The notes under the pieces: generated by a model
Seen by the model: only the letters and a program-made list of their open reading frames with translations
Told to the model about the DNA's origin: nothing
Databases searched by the model: none
Assembly (NCBI RefSeq): GCF_017562075.2
Contig: NC_054084.1
Location: forward strand, 6,303,501-6,367,500
DNA: 64,000 nucleotides
Origin: Anopheles merus
Lineage: Eukaryota; Arthropoda; Insecta; Diptera; Culicidae
Direction: 5' to 3'
Position numbers and translations under genes: made by a program
Part shown: in pieces, positions 34,516-48,392 of the stretch
How positions within the stretch are numbered: position 1 is the stretch's first letter
Layout: each line of letters starts with the position of its first letter

Positions 34516-37500
34516 ATGATGGCTACCAGACAACGTACCGATCCGGCCGGAAGTACTCGAGGAGCGGCCCGTAGGCAATCGACGGCAAGAATTCGGTCAC
34601 TGGTGCCGCTGCTTCCACTCGTGCTGGGATGCTGTTGCATCACATTAGCTCACGGTGCCATGGAAGAGATGATGATAGCCCCCATAGGTAAGCGAAGTGA
34701 GCATAGCACATGTCAAGAGCAGAGCAGAGCAGCCGTTGCCGGGAGCGGGCAAGTCTAGGATGATTGTGTTTGGAAGTAGGCCTTCCGGAAGAGTAAACCG
34801 TTTTGGCAGGGCAGACAGCCCTGAAGGATTAATTGCTCTCCGATGCGGTAATTAACTCGTTTTCGGAGGCCTTTCGGAACTGATGAAGAGACGCTAGGCT
34901 AGGCCTAGGATCTAAATTGAGTTAATGCGTTCCATTCTATCGACCAGCTTGTTTGTAACAATGATATTAGTATAACATTACAATGGTCAAAGTGTATTTG
35001 TGTTTTTTAAGGTTTTAGGTGATATTTTGGGAAAGCAATTTAGTTACCTGGCATTACTTTTATTGTACTTGTAAAGCTGTATTTCAATGTTTTTGATCAA
35101 ATTCACCAAACAACATAGTGGATACAGGAAGGAAATACACTTGCTTGAAAGTCTTCCTTCGGGAATTCCGAGGCTTTACCACGAACCGATAAATGATGCG
35201 GTCAATTAGCTCTCCGGTTAATAGGTCAGCAGGATCTGCAATGCAATTAGCGCCGATGTATCGGGTCTAATAAACCATCAATCGTAATGGAATGCGTAGT
35301 GGGGAGGTGATTTAAAGCCCATGCTGCTGTTGTTGTGGTTGCGAGCCGGGTTCAGTTTCGCTCAATTGCTACTAAATTCGCACCTTAACCGATCCCAAAA
35401 CCACCAACTCAGCCATTCCTCAGCCAGTCTCTGCCCTGCCGAGCAATGCAATAAAATTGACCGTATTTCTTGAGCGAATTGCTTTCATCACAGCAGGGGA
35501 AAGGGAGAGAGAGAGTGTGTGAAGCGGAGAAGAAGGTCCTTGCGACCGTGCACAAATAAAACTCTTCATCACTTTTTGGTACCGGAGAGCAGCCCGCTGG
35601 ATGACGGGGGAACCGACTTTTATCACGCCTTGTTCTTGTTGACGTTTCCTAGAGAGAGAGGGGTAATCATATCCTTCATGTCCTTCAGTTGTGTCCTGCA
35701 CCGGGTGGGATGGGATGGAAGGAAGTGATCACTCACCCAGAATCGTCTCGGAACCGTGCGCAACGTGCCAGCGGGACAAGGCCTTGCCAAAAAAGGTCCC
35801 ATTAACATCCAGCCGGGCATGTTTTTGGCGCTGCTGTACCCTTTTTTTCACCGTGCCAAATTGAGCTTATTGGGGAGGGTGGTCCCTTCGGGAGAGGGAC
35901 ATTTTATTTCGGTTACCGCGTGGAGGATAACAATTGTTTAAGGGTTCCAATCCACCGAGAGGGAGGAGAAATGGTGAATGTTGTTATCCAAAAACGGAGC
36001 GGATACGGGGGCGATCTCTCTTTCTCTCTCTCTCGCGCGGAGGGTGACGCTTTCGGTGTCGGTGACGATGAAGTGGATGAAGGGACTCAAGTTTAGGACT
36101 GTGCAAATATTATCAAGCACACACGCACACAACAACAGCGGGACCAGCTCAAACGGCGGGGCCTCGGCCTCGGTCGGGGGACACTCTAGGGAATTTCAGG
36201 GATTGAGGGGAGTTCAGGGCGAGCGGATTAATGTTTACGCCCGGCGGTTTTACGGAGGAGGAAATGGTGTAATCTTGTTTCTGGCGTGGGAATAATCGTA
36301 AATCGTATTTATTATGTCCTGAGTTGTTTGAATGGAATTTTAAAGAGGAAAGCATAAACAATAACAAAACATGTCCTGCAGATATGGTTATATGTGTGTG
36401 TGTGTGTATTTATGTAATGAGAGCGAGAGAAAGGTGTTTGTTTATGAAGGACGAGCTTGAATGCGGGTTTTATGTGTTTATTTAAATACCCAAATTGATA
36501 TTTCGGTAAAAGAATATTGATTTTTCCAGTTTGGATTTTTACGACAGTTTTGTTGCAAAATTTCGTTTATGTTTTTGAAATTGATATTACGTTGGACTGG
36601 TTTCATCAATAATCGATGTATTCATGCCTTTTAGTAATATTAAATCCATTATATGTTACGTTTACTACATCGTTTCGTCCTGTACGTTTTCGCAATTGCG
36701 TGCTATGGCTTTGACCTTTCGTTTTAAAGGGATTTTAATAGAGCCTTGAATAGTTTGCAATTCCCAACTCGACCTGACCCCTCGGCCTGATTGACCCTTT
36801 TGTTAGGGGAATCCCCTTTTGGGGACACGGTTTTGTGGCCGATAGCTTGGGTGTAATTATGAAGCCACCGGCATTGGAAAAGGGACTCCCCGTAGGCAAC
36901 CAAGGTAAGCCAACCGCTGCAAGCTGTCTGCCGTATCCCTTGGGGCCTGTGAAACTTTGTCTACGAATAGAGATGTGAATTGAGCTTAAACAGAAACAGC
37001 AGCAACAACGCGAAGGAAGGAGCTGTTCCACTTTAGAGAGCTAAAATAGTTAACCTTTTCCTGTCCTAAGACACCACTAGGGTTGGGTGTGGGGTTACTG
37101 ACCAAAGTGGATGTTGATTGGATTTGGATTTCGAAACCGTGGTTCGAAATGGCGTAACTTTGACCACATTTTCAATTCTAACACTATTTCGTGCTTTTTC
37201 GTTCCATTTGCCGTGCTGTGCTGGGCCTGCCTGTGAACACCGGATCCGACGCTGACCGACGCCTGCCGTCAACCGAACAGAAGTAATCGAGGAATGGGGC
37301 TGCTATGACACCGAAATACGGCTGACGTGTGGGAATCTCGAGTCGAAAATAGCGATCCTGGAGGCACGGTTCACTCCCCGGTGCATGGAGCAGCGTACCG
37401 AGAACTGCGTCTATATGGACGAACACAGGTAAGCAATGTTTTTTTGCTGTGCTTTCTTCTCCTTCCCCCTCCCCCCCCCCCACAACTGTAGCAGAAGAAA

Positions 37501-40500
37501 CATTTCCTCGGTCAGCACAACCGTACAGGTGTTTTATGTTCGAGTGTGTACTAAATATAGCAATGCTGGTTAAAATGTTGCTTTTCATGCAACGGTAGAG
37601 ACATTGAAGAACGCGACAGGCAAGTTTGTGGTGCTATTCTTGGTGCCGTGACAAGGATACGAGCAATAGAAACGTTGCTGTAGATTAAATTGTGTTCATA
37701 TACGTTGTGTCTTTCAATCCAAACGTGTTTATTTATACACAATTCCTGGTAAATCACACGTACTGCATGAATGTTTGAGCTCGCAAAGTGATTCCAGGGA
37801 AATTAAAAGTAATTTTGCTTTTCTCGTTGGATGCTTCTGTAAGGCCTTTTTCATTTCAGCGCAAAGATCTGCTCGTATCATAAGCCTAGCCTTAGGGTTT
37901 GTTGGATAATGTATTAGAGTCGTAGCAGTACCAGTCAGAGGATTTCAGAATTCGGAAGAAAACCACAATTCCTGTAACTTCCTGTGGGACCAATAGTCAA
38001 AGTTGAATGCCAACTTGTGGTTGGCAACATTTTGTTGTCTCTGACGTATCCGGACACCTCCGGCAATTTCCCATTAGTGATATTTGAAGTATGATTATGC
38101 TCAATTCTTTCACCATTTAATGTTTGCCTCTTGGTTGAAAATGCTATTCATGCTAATGCTATTGTAGTACTCCTGATACCAAAAAATCTGACGTAGCTAC
38201 GAAGAAGCTATCTAAATGATAGAAAAGTTAAATTTATTAGAGTGTGCAGACTGTCAGAGCCATCCTCCAGAAAACATTCACAATACCTTCCGCTTCAATT
38301 TGTAGCTTTCTCAAATATAGCAAACAAACAAACAGTAAAATAGACGCCGTACGGCAACCGCAGCATACCCGCACACTGTGCCCAACTGTGTGTGTGTGTG
38401 TGTGCATTAACAGAAGGAAAGGAAAACATATTTCCCTGTCAGTCGCGTCATTACCTCTGCACGAGGTTTCACTGTGGTCGCTCCAACTCTCTTTCGCGGT
38501 TCTATGCGGCCCTCCAATGCCCATCCTCCGATGCTCTCGTCACCGACGCTCAAGACCTTGACCCGGTTGAGCGACGAGATTGGCGGGAGCGACGAAACAT
38601 TGCCAACGGAGAAGAAGACACCGGAATCTCGGCCTGCATCCTCCCACTCGAACAACGCTGACACTTGTTCTCGTCGTGTTTTGTCGCAACACTGTGTCGC
38701 TCTCGCGTCTTCGGTCGCGTTCGTTTGTCATTTATCTTCCCGCCTTTCTTTCCTGCCTGCGCCGCTTTGTGGAGACAGGGCCCTGGCAAAATTGCTTCCG
38801 AGGCCAAAGTTTTCCAGTTTTTCTTAATTTGAACTTGTTCTTTTATTACGCTTTTCCTCCCTCAAATGAGATTTGCGTCGACGTTTTTTTGTCTTTTCTG
38901 GAGAGCTTACATTTGAACGTAAGGACCGCGCGTCACACCCAGTTCAAGACCCAGCGAGTAGTTGGGGGTAAGTTTGTCGGAGGCCTGATGTGTTGGTACC
39001 GTCGGGGACCGTTGCTGATAGCCTTGCCGTAATGGTTGCTATAAAGGTTTATCACGCCGTTGGTTGGACGACCCCATTTTCCCACCAGGGTGCTCCACCG
39101 TTACAGCCACCAGCGCTCTGACTAATTGATGGGGACGCACTTTTTCTTGTGTTGATCCAAACCGTCTCCGACGCTGTGAACCGAATGGGAGAAAAGAAGG
39201 CACCTCAAGTGTTGCTCTCGAGGAAATGTGCTTCATATTAGTTGATTCTTTTGCAAGCGTAATTACTGCCCGGCCACTTCCACTTGTTCTTGTTGCGATC
39301 CGGGACTGAGGAGTCTGAAGCTGAGATGGTGTTACAGAGGCAACAACTTTTGACTGTAAAGCAGCATAACAGTAAGGCCTGACAGCAGTCGTTGGGGAAA
39401 GTTTAATTGAAATAAATAGAATTCAAGTTGAAGCTTTACGTCTAGAGGATGGGAGATTTCGCATAAGTTGTGGTATGGTTGGGGTAATTGTGTTAACCGG
39501 GAATAATTAAGCCATATATTGGCAAACCATTTTATCGAAGGGATAGCAAGTGTAGGAACAGGAAAGAAGTGGTAAAAGTAAAAGTAAAAAAGTTCTATAC
39601 ATCGTTGAAGAATTTATGTTTCAGTTGGCTAAGTTCAACATTAGTTTCTTACGGTATGGAACACAAAGATATTGAAATAACAAACAAAAGATCCTGTATT
39701 ATGGCCAGCCTGCTGGTGTCATGTTCAGATGTGCCAGCTCCAACAGCACGTGAAATGAAGAGTTTAATGTAATCAGTTTGCCCGTATCTCATGCCATTTT
39801 ATACGTTCTAATACCTTTTATTCTGTTGTGTTGTTGTTTGTACGATACTGTTTGGTGTTGGCTTTAGCACCTAAGCTCTATAAGATACTTTTAAGGCTCT
39901 TTTCGATTCATCGATACATGCCCCGTTCGGTGCCGTTTTTCTTTATTGTTCGTGCTTGCTCACTATTCGTACATTTGGGTTCTTTTTTCTCCGGTTGAAT
40001 TTTTCTCTGGGTGTATTTTGATTGTGGCAGCTTATGCAACTCACTCCAATGATTATATTCATGCATCGAGGGTATCTGTGTGCGTGCGTGTGTGCCGGCA
40101 TACCGTATGGAATGCTAATAGTGTCTCTTTGTTATCACCGAAACTCACATCCCGCTCCGGCAAAGCTCCCCGAGGACCGAAGGCGTCGAAAGCTCGCTCA
40201 TGCAAACTGGAGTGATGTTGATGTTTGTTAACGAAAGCCCACACATGAACGTGCCCCGGTTTGGTGACGATTTGGACGGATGTGACGGCATTCTTTGTGC
40301 CGACAGCCCCTGCTGGATACGCGCGGTAACTGCTGGCGTTCGTGAGCAGGAAGAAAAACCCATCGAAAAGAACCCGAGGCCGGGTTGGTGTTTTGTTTTC
40401 CCAAACCCCCTTTGCGCTATTCTCCCCTTGAGGGGGAATGCATGAGGTTTGGGGTATAAATCCCGGTGGTTATTTCTCGGCACAAAAGCGCCCCGTCAAA

Positions 40501-41653
40501 GGCGCGCGGGCTCTATTCAAATCACGTACGTCCAATGAAAAGGGAGTCGTAAGATATGGTCCCTTCCGCGCTAGGATGAAGACACCCAGCCAGCCTGACT
40601 CCACCTACCACTCCCCGGAACACACACCCGGAATGCCGAGTAGAGATTGTTCACGGCACACGTGAGCTTTTCCACTGGCGTTACGTCTGGCCATGCCGAT
40701 GAAGGCGCGAATAGGCAAAGCACTGTGCATATTAGGTTTGTTTCGTAAAATGATGGTCTTTAGTGTCTAATGCCGCACGCCGTACCTTTATACACGCAGG
40801 TGCCTTTCCTGGCGCCGCCGAAACGAGCTAAATGCGTTACGTGAGGGAAACGTGGTACGTACGATTGCTTTGCCGAGTTGGTCTTTTTCCCTGGTTGAGA
40901 CTTTGCTAACCTGGGAACATCTCGGGCGAAGATACTAAATTTGGTCCACCACACATTTTACGTTACGTTTCGTTGTTGTGGGCTGCAGGAGAGGTGATGC
41001 TGAGCGCTAAGTGGCCGTACATCCCGCTGCACTGTGCCAGATCTTGTGTACTATGACCTAGTTTATGAAGTTCAAAACCCACCGCTCGGGGACGGTGGAA
41101 GTTTGCACACGAATATTGCCCAGCTGACGCACATTCCAGCAAAGTTCGCGCGCCCGGCACCCCAATCCTTGGGGGGATGTGTTTGTAGACACGTCATGCC
41201 TTCTAAAGCCGAGCAAATCCGACCTTAAAATGAAGTAAAAACGACCGCTGCTCGGAACTCGGAGTGAGCAGAAGTAACTTTTGACCGCAAAGTTTTCCCG
41301 CGGATGTTTTGCAGGACGAACCTCAAAAACACAAACTTGGTCCAGACTGTACGCGTGTTCGCATTGTTTTTTTTCTCTCCATGTCCATGGGATTGGGAAA
41401 GTCACCTTCCCGGTCCGGCCAGGGCCTCTCGGTTTGGCTTATGGTGGAATAAATTAATTACTCATTTGATTGTTTTCGGCTTTCCGTGCGGTAACGCCGT
41501 CCACCGACGTGCTCTGCTTTTGCTTTCTCCTTTTTCGGCTACTGTTTTTGGTTGCTCCGTTTGCTAATTGACGACCGAAGGTATTGACTGCGGTTTGGCA
41601 GGAAGGAACGTATATACGTACGCAAAAACAGGCAAAATCTGGCAAAGTGCAAC

Positions 41654-41700
<47 letters not shown>

Positions 41701-43471
41701 AAAAAGTTTGTGGAAATGACTAAACGAATACAAAAGGATCGCCGAGTTGATGTTGTGCTTCGTTCTTCCGGTTGTTTGCCATGTCCGTACCCGCGCGCGT
41801 ACACAAGCACGTCGGATGTTATAAATGACGGTACACGTGAAGCGTTCTGTATTTCGGGAAGGGAAGGTCCCAACCAACCCATTGGGTCTGTTACGTACGC
41901 GGGAATGGCAAAAGTAACTTCATCATTATTATTATCATCATCATCATCATCATAACTAAGGTGGCGTGCTTTTTTGCCACACGGAAGGTACCGGCAGCAG
42001 CAAATAATAAAATCATAAAATTATGCTTCATCCTGACCCAATCCCCTGCCCACAAGCCCACTAACAGGACAGGCCTCCACAGCCGTCGAAACACAGGCGC
42101 CTCTGCGATAAAAGTTGCAGCACCACGGTACACCACAGTTTGAGATAAAGTTGTTCATTAAGCGTTGCAATGTAACCGGGAGCACACCCGCACCACACAA
42201 ATGAGCTAAGTTTTGCTTTGCGACAAACATGGTGTTTGGGGGTTGGAGTTGGCCGGCGACAGGGGACAGTGATTAATTTTGTCACTTTAATGATTTTCCT
42301 GTTTCTCCCTTCATTTTGTACACCTTTCGGAGGGCGGGCGCTGTTGGAGAGCAACGAGTAGTGAAACAATGTGTTAAAACTGTGTGTACGATATTTTGTA
42401 GTCTGCTTGGGCCGGGCGGCGATGGCTGCAGCTGGCTAGGTGGCACTGATATGAGCAGAGTTGTGATGAGAACTTTCATAGAAAACGGTGTGGAAAAAGA
42501 GTCAATGTTTGGGGGTATCAATTACGATAAAAAGTGTCTCATTTTCAGAGTTGTGCCGAGAAGAAGCTAGCAACAATAAAAACAAAATCAATTACGCCCA
42601 CGATTAAGCTGTGCTGTTACGAACGAGAAATGAGACGAACGTGATGAAAATTACATCCCGGCAAATTGTTATTGGGTGCTACACGTTGTGCTACACTCGA
42701 CAGGGCTTTATCGCTGAATAGAAAGCGCACGAAACAAACACGCAAGTCAGAAAGCTGCAATGTTATAATCTCATCTTATTACTTAAACTGTTCTTGCAGC
42801 TCAACATTCCCTGTTTTTTCGCCTGCCGATGGGAACGGTATTTAAAGTTGAGACAAAAACAAGCCTGCAAACATGGCGCTTCCTTCGCCAGCGTGGCCGG
42901 ACACTGCATCAGCTTACGCATTTCGCCGGGGACCCGGGTACTGTTGGAGCTGGAGATTCCAAGTGCACTTAACTTGTGCCTTCTGTTCGTTCGCGCTGTC
43001 GTGTCGTGTCTTTGCAAAGGCAACACATTCAAGCAGGACATTATCACCCCAGTGTCCTGTTCTGTAGAGCGAACGTCGTCGCTGCGTCCATCCCGGCTGT
43101 GCGAAGTTTCGTGGGAAAGTCCGCTGGAAAGTTTCCCCCCGGGGGAGGAGGGGTGGGTCGTTGGACAGTTTTCACAAAATGTTGCCACGGGGCTGTGTGA
43201 TAACTGGAATCCGCTGGGGGGAGGTGGTGGTCAGCGGGATGTATTTGAAAATGTTCAGCAGTCAGCACAAAAAAACAAGCTCTAGACGAGCGCGACAGTT
43301 AGTAGTAGTGGCAGGTTCCGTTGAAAGGATCGTCAAGTGGCCTGAAGGCTGCGAGAACGAAAGTGTGTGTGTGAATGTCTTCCCTACCCCCGGGAGACAA
43401 TCGGGATCACAATGACATTGGGTGGCAACTTTATTTAACTTTTTCGTTTCTTGGCTGTTCCACTTTTTTCT

Positions 43472-43525
<54 letters not shown>

Positions 43526-45002
43526 GGCGCGTTGGAAACATAATTTAGAAAAGAAAAAGCGGGAGGAAAACGGGGCGGAAAATGGCCAAATCGTTTGCGA
43601 CATATGTCCAATTCTTGTTCGCACTTTCTTTCACGGACGCCTTTTGTTTGACGCTTTGGCTTGAATGGCTGTAGTCTGTGTTTGTGTAGAAAAAAAAACC
43701 CTCTCTTTTGCCATGCCAAGCTAGTTTGCTAACATACCACAGTTGGGGAGGTAATGTTAGGTGTATGTCGGAGGTTTTGGGAACTGATTTGAGTTTAGAA
43801 ACATTTTATTTTATTTTAAAAATTCTAAAAAAAAAGCCCCAAAATGTCTTAAAATAATTTATTGGATTTATTTATTGGATTGCATTTCTTCAAGTTCTTT
43901 TTCTAGATTGTATTAAATATTGTTCAAGGAAATACCCTCCACAATCAAAAGCGCCTTTCGCAACGGATTGCATTTGTATGCTAACCACATTTCCTCACTC
44001 TTTCTTTCACAGCGTTGCCCATCCGTTCGCCTCGCAGAAGGTGGACAAGCTGATCCTGGAGGAAACGGAAGCCGGAAGGCGCTTCCTCGCCACACTGCGG
44101 CGCAACCACGAGCGGGAGCAGGAGCAGGAAGCGCCCGAGGACGGCGAACCCGGTACGCGCGAGCTAACAGCGGGCGGTACGAACCGGCGCGAAGGGGCCA
44201 CGCTGGTCGCCTCCCGCTCGCTGGCCAAAGACAAGCGCAGCTCGCTGCGGGCTACGCTCGAGCACCTGATAGTGCGCTATCTGCGCCGGCTCACCAGCGA
44301 CGACGACGCGGACGGGGACGATGGGGGCGAAGAGCGCGGCGGATACGAGGTAGCTGCTCGCTACCGAAGACAATCGCTTCCGGCGACCGACTCCGGCAGC
44401 GTGGGAAACACCCACCGCGTGCCGGACGCGACCAGCAGCACTTCCAGCCCACCGGCGGGCGGATTCTTCAACTCGATGGAAATTACACTGCTCACCAACG
44501 ATACCGACACGAACCTGACCGACGGGTGGGACTCGGATCGTACGGCAGGCCAGCCGCTGGACGGTGGCAGTGCGCCACAGCTGACAGCTGGGGCCGGAGT
44601 CGCCGCAGAAGGATATGGATTTTCCGGTCCGTCGGTGTCCGAGCTAGTGGGGGCGCGCGATGCAGGGGGGATAGTGGCGGGCGGTGCAAGTGTTAGTGAG
44701 GCGCACGGTACGACCGGTGGCAGTGGTGATGATGCTGCCAGTGCTAATGGGAAGAGTGAGTTTCGCGATAATGGCGATGAGGTGGAATATAATCTCCCGA
44801 TCGGTGGTAGTGTGCCGGTCGGTGGGGAGATGGGTGAGCTGAGGCAGCCGAGAAAAAAGCAGGAAAACCCGAAGGGCCGCCGGGGCGGTGAGTGTGACAG
44901 CGTGCGGAAGCGGGTATCGCAGCTGGATCGGTTCGAGCTGGAGCGGTCGATGCGCAATGGCTCCTTCCGGGAGTACAACATCCGGAATGCACTCAACTAC
45001 CG
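34516..45002 (+). CDS. Secreted or membrane protein with SUEL-lectin-like Cys exon and long disordered region (3' partial)
   Basis: Three exons join in phase: 34516-34687, 37281-37428 and 44013-45002, for 436 whole codons so far. Exon 1 has a basic N-terminus, then a hydrophobic stretch (about residues 29-45) that reads as a signal peptide or signal anchor. Exon 2 has WGCYDTEIRLTCGNLESKI followed by two more Cys (C65, C74, C92, C100). The C-x8-C opening with hydrophobic strands resembles the start of a SUEL/galactose-binding lectin domain, but the second half of such a domain is not seen. Exon 3 is Gly/Ser/Asp-rich and low-complexity, with NDT and NLT glycosylation sites and a basic end. Exon 3 closes with donor CG|GTAAGT in phase 2, so the protein continues; no later exon was found to 64 kb. 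The joining of exons 2 and 3 rests on phase only. Function is unknown. Confidence 0.6.
34688..37280 (+). other. Intron 1 of the 34.5-45 kb gene
   Basis: A 2.6-kb intron between the signal-peptide exon and the Cys-rich exon. It holds short AG/TC runs near 36.02 kb and a (TG)n run near 36.39 kb. No coding exon or RNA gene was recognised. Confidence 0.5.
38389..38405. repeat. (TG)n microsatellite
   Basis: About eight TG units in intron 2. Confidence 0.85.
41653..41699. repeat. (GA)n microsatellite, interrupted
   Basis: GA-rich run with AAA interruptions; a possible GAGA-factor platform, but equally a simple repeat. Confidence 0.85.
41921..41954. repeat. (ATT/ATC)n trinucleotide repeat
   Basis: Run of TCATTATTATTATCATCATC-type units in intron 2. 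Confidence 0.85.
43475..43520. repeat. (CT)n microsatellite
   Basis: About twenty CT units, roughly 500 bp before the third exon of the surrounding gene. Confidence 0.9.
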
Positions 45003-48000
45003 GTAAGTCGTTTTGTGTTCTGTGTTGGTATATGTGTGTAATGGGGTAGTGACGGTAGTTTTAGCGGGCTAAGTGGCACGCCAGCAGTGCCATTTTGCTG
45101 ACGTAAGCGAGATAGAGCCATCAGGGATAATAGGTGAAATGGTTGCAGGTGGAACTTTTTGAACCAAGTTTTAACGGCAGTAAGCTTTTTGGCAGTTCGC
45201 AGATAAATCTGATGTACGGCAGGAGTTGTGAGATACATGTTCATTGCCTAATGATTCCATGATCCAAATATTACTTTTGTGTGCTACGAGTATGCTATGA
45301 ATATAGCATACACAACAGCCAGATTCGGCGGAGTTCGCTAAGTCCTTACAGCATTTAAACTGCTAAAACAAACATGACCCGAATTCTTCCTAGATTCTTC
45401 CATTAATTAAGGTTTTCTTTTTCGTTGGTTGTGAAAACAAAACCCCCAATAGCCAATGGCACAGCTTCTTCTCCAAAGCAACGATTTCATTCATCCCTTT
45501 GGATTGGATTGACCTTACCTTTTCTCACTCCAAACGCTTTACGATTGAGCGAATTTTTGTATCATACGATGCGAAAACCCCTGAATTCAAAGACAACATC
45601 TCGAAGACACTGGAGTGAGAGGGGCCTAGCGAATACCTCGTTCAGGTCCATTGGTTTTTGGGGTTAGTTCGTGTTTCGGATACCGATGTATTCTAGAAGC
45701 CCACCGGGACGGAGAGGGAGATTGATTGAGATACATTCTTGGTTGATGGTTTTTGTCTCCATGCCGGCTGTCGGACGCTGATGCCCCAATCCATCAGTTC
45801 CGCACAGTCGCAAACGTTTTTGCGGAGGAACCTGCGTCTTCTTTTGTGTGGAATCAGTTCGAAGTTGTTCGGTTTTTTTCGACGGAATCTTACAATTATG
45901 CCACGCGCGCTAGAACGATATCGCGAAGTGAAGCGTTTCAATTATTATAAAACGTTCTGCTCTAGCTTCTAGGCGCTTTGTTTGGAGTGGGTGTGTGTGT
46001 GTGTCCTCTATTCCCCCGTGTTCTAGATTCTCGGTCGCTTTTCGTTCCACATCGTTTCCACCCATAACCCAAATTGCCAACGAAACGGATCGTGGAAGAT
46101 TGTTTTTCTTGCTGCTCGTCTTCTGCTGCCTTTTTTGTGCATGCAAAACGAACTCCACAGTGTCCCTTCCGAACCATGAACAACAGCGCTGACTTAATAT
46201 ATTGTGGCCCGGTGGAGTTTTGCCGCGTAGCCCTACCGGCTGGAGCCACCGGTATGAAGATGTTCCCTTTTTTGTCTTGCTCACCGGCCACCGCCGCCAG
46301 TCTTATCTTATCCTAAGCGCCCCCGTTCGCTCATTTTGCCCAGGTTTAACTTCTGCGGAAGATTTTGTTCTTTGTTCTTTAGTCTTCACAGCTTCTGCCA
46401 AGCTTGTGTGTGTATGTGTGTGTGTGTGTTTTCCTTCACGTAGTTTCGGCTGCCCTCGTAGGACAGTAAAACGTTAGCCGTGTGCGTCTTGAAGCACATG
46501 CGGGCGTTTCCCGCAGCAGAGCCTCAGATTGTGGGTTTTATTATTTGCTGCCTTGACATTTAGTGCTGAGTGGCTGAAGGGCAAAAAGAAATTATATTTT
46601 ATTCGAAGCATACTGTACGGAATGGAATGAATATTAAGTCGGCAATGCGTGTGTCGGTGGAAGATGCTGGGAAAAGGCAATTTGGTTGGGAAGTCGATTC
46701 GAATGAATTTGGCGTTTGTGTCCAACTTTTCAAGCAATATGAAACTCGGTTGTTCTTCCCCACAGCTAGGTGAAATATTTCAATTATGGCATGGGTAAAG
46801 AGAATAAATAATTTACAGCGCGCATAATATTCACCTTTTGGTGTGGCGACTGGCAAGTAAGCTAACCTTCAGCCCTCAGTCTTCAAACTGTTTCACGTTT
46901 AGATCACGTTCTTCGCTCTATTTGCATAATTTTAACGCTCCTCTCGCTTCCTTCCAAATCATCATTAGCGAGCTCGGTTTGGTCGAAGTTTTAAGCGACC
47001 TGAAGTTGAGAGTCCTCCTACACAAGCCGCCGGCCGGGTTGGCCGACATAATTTACCTAATCTTCTCCGGGACACCGAGAAGAACCATTTCGGAATGCAA
47101 AATTGGCGCGCTGTGCAGCTGTCCGTCCGGGGGGTTTTGTGCTCTTGTGGCGCGATGCAAAGCTTATGGCGCATTATATTCATCAGTCGAGATCTGTGCA
47201 TTCGCTGTCATCATTTGGCTCGTTGCGCTAAATGGAATTCATCGCCAGCAGAAACCATCGCCAACCCGTATGAGTGCGGATGGTGGCCTAGGTTTGTGGG
47301 CCACTTTGCGAAATGATTGTTTTATGATGCGCGATGCAAGTGGTCGTCGCCTTTTGCATACTCATCCCTCTTGATCTTCCAGAAGCGATTATGTGTGTGT
47401 GTGTGTGTGCTGTCACTCGTATGAACGATGGTGATGAGCTCGTCGTTGCCGTTTTGGTAAGGGTATACGCTGATTGGGCCGCTGAAAGGAAGTGGCCCGC
47501 TTTGTGGGGCTTTTGATGGGCGCGAATCATTTGGACGATTTACGGCTTACGGACCTGGTGAATGAATGGCCACGGGAAAGCAATGGGGCACGCGGGTAAG
47601 CGAGTGAGGTCGCTTTCTTTAGTGATGTTTTGCATAAAATTTGCACTCATCTCAAGGTGAGTCCAAATTTCGGCCCATAAACGTGACGTAGACGGAGGTG
47701 CCCAGTGAAGGTAAAGTAATTTGCTTAAGCTCGCAAAATCTTGGACCGGTGGAAAGAAGCTGGACCTTCTGGCTGGACCGTAAATTGACAAAGAAAAGCA
47801 TAAACTCATCCGTGCGAGAAAAAAAAAGACCCAACACCACCCCCTACTACCTCGAAGCTAAAATGCCGCGGGGTGGAAGAATTTGCTGACAGCTGGCGCT
47901 AAGGCGGGCTAATTAATTATGCAACTTAATTTGCTTTGGCACGCCCTGGACAAGGTACATCAGCGGGTGTGACAGCGGGATGATACGACAACAGGGATAA

Positions 48001-48258
48001 CTAGGAGGCCGTTGCACTGCGCCTTGCGGGACGACGGGTATTGTGCTCCGGTGTGTTTCGGAAAGAGATTAACAAGTTTGCCAGTCAGATGTTCGTCCGC
48101 GGCTCATGGTGTGGGGCATGGTGGATCACTTTTGGTGGAGTATAAAATAACGATATTTAGCGTGTTTTTGGATTTGAAACGCCCTAAGCGTCTTCTTGTG
48201 GCATTTGTACTACTACCATCACCGCAGGAAAAGGATATTAGGATATTGGGTAACGCTG

Positions 48259-48392
48259 TTAACCCTTGAATGTAGAAGGCGCAATACAATGTTGTCATTT
48301 TGAATGAGTAAGATTTGTCCATGAGGACCGGAATGTTCTGCTGAGTTCTAGAATAATCTTCTGAACGTTCAATCTACCCATTCAAGGGTTAG
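48259..48392. mobile_element. piggyBac-type miniature inverted-repeat element (MITE)
   Basis: The left end reads TTAA then CCCTTGAATGTAGA (48263-48276). The right end reads TCTACCCATTCAAGGG (48373-48388), then TTAG. The ends are inverted repeats of each other except for two extra C bases in the right arm. CCC...GGG termini inside a TTAA target site are the hallmark of piggyBac elements; here the right TTAA has become TTAG. The 126-bp body cannot code for a transposase, so it would be non-autonomous. Confidence 0.75.

Larger units (their letters stand above)
37429..44012 (+). other. Intron 2 of the 34.5-45 kb gene
   Basis: A 6.6-kb intron, if the exon joining is right. It contains a coding-like patch at about 38.47-38.83 kb and several microsatellites. 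A skipped exon completing the lectin-like fold was looked for among the plus-strand frames and not recognised. Confidence 0.45.

Noticed and set aside
43920..44696. 258-codon plus-strand ORF rich in Arg/Gly/Ala
   Set aside because: Out-of-frame shadow of exon 44013-45002; the spliced frame continues phase from the Cys-rich exon.
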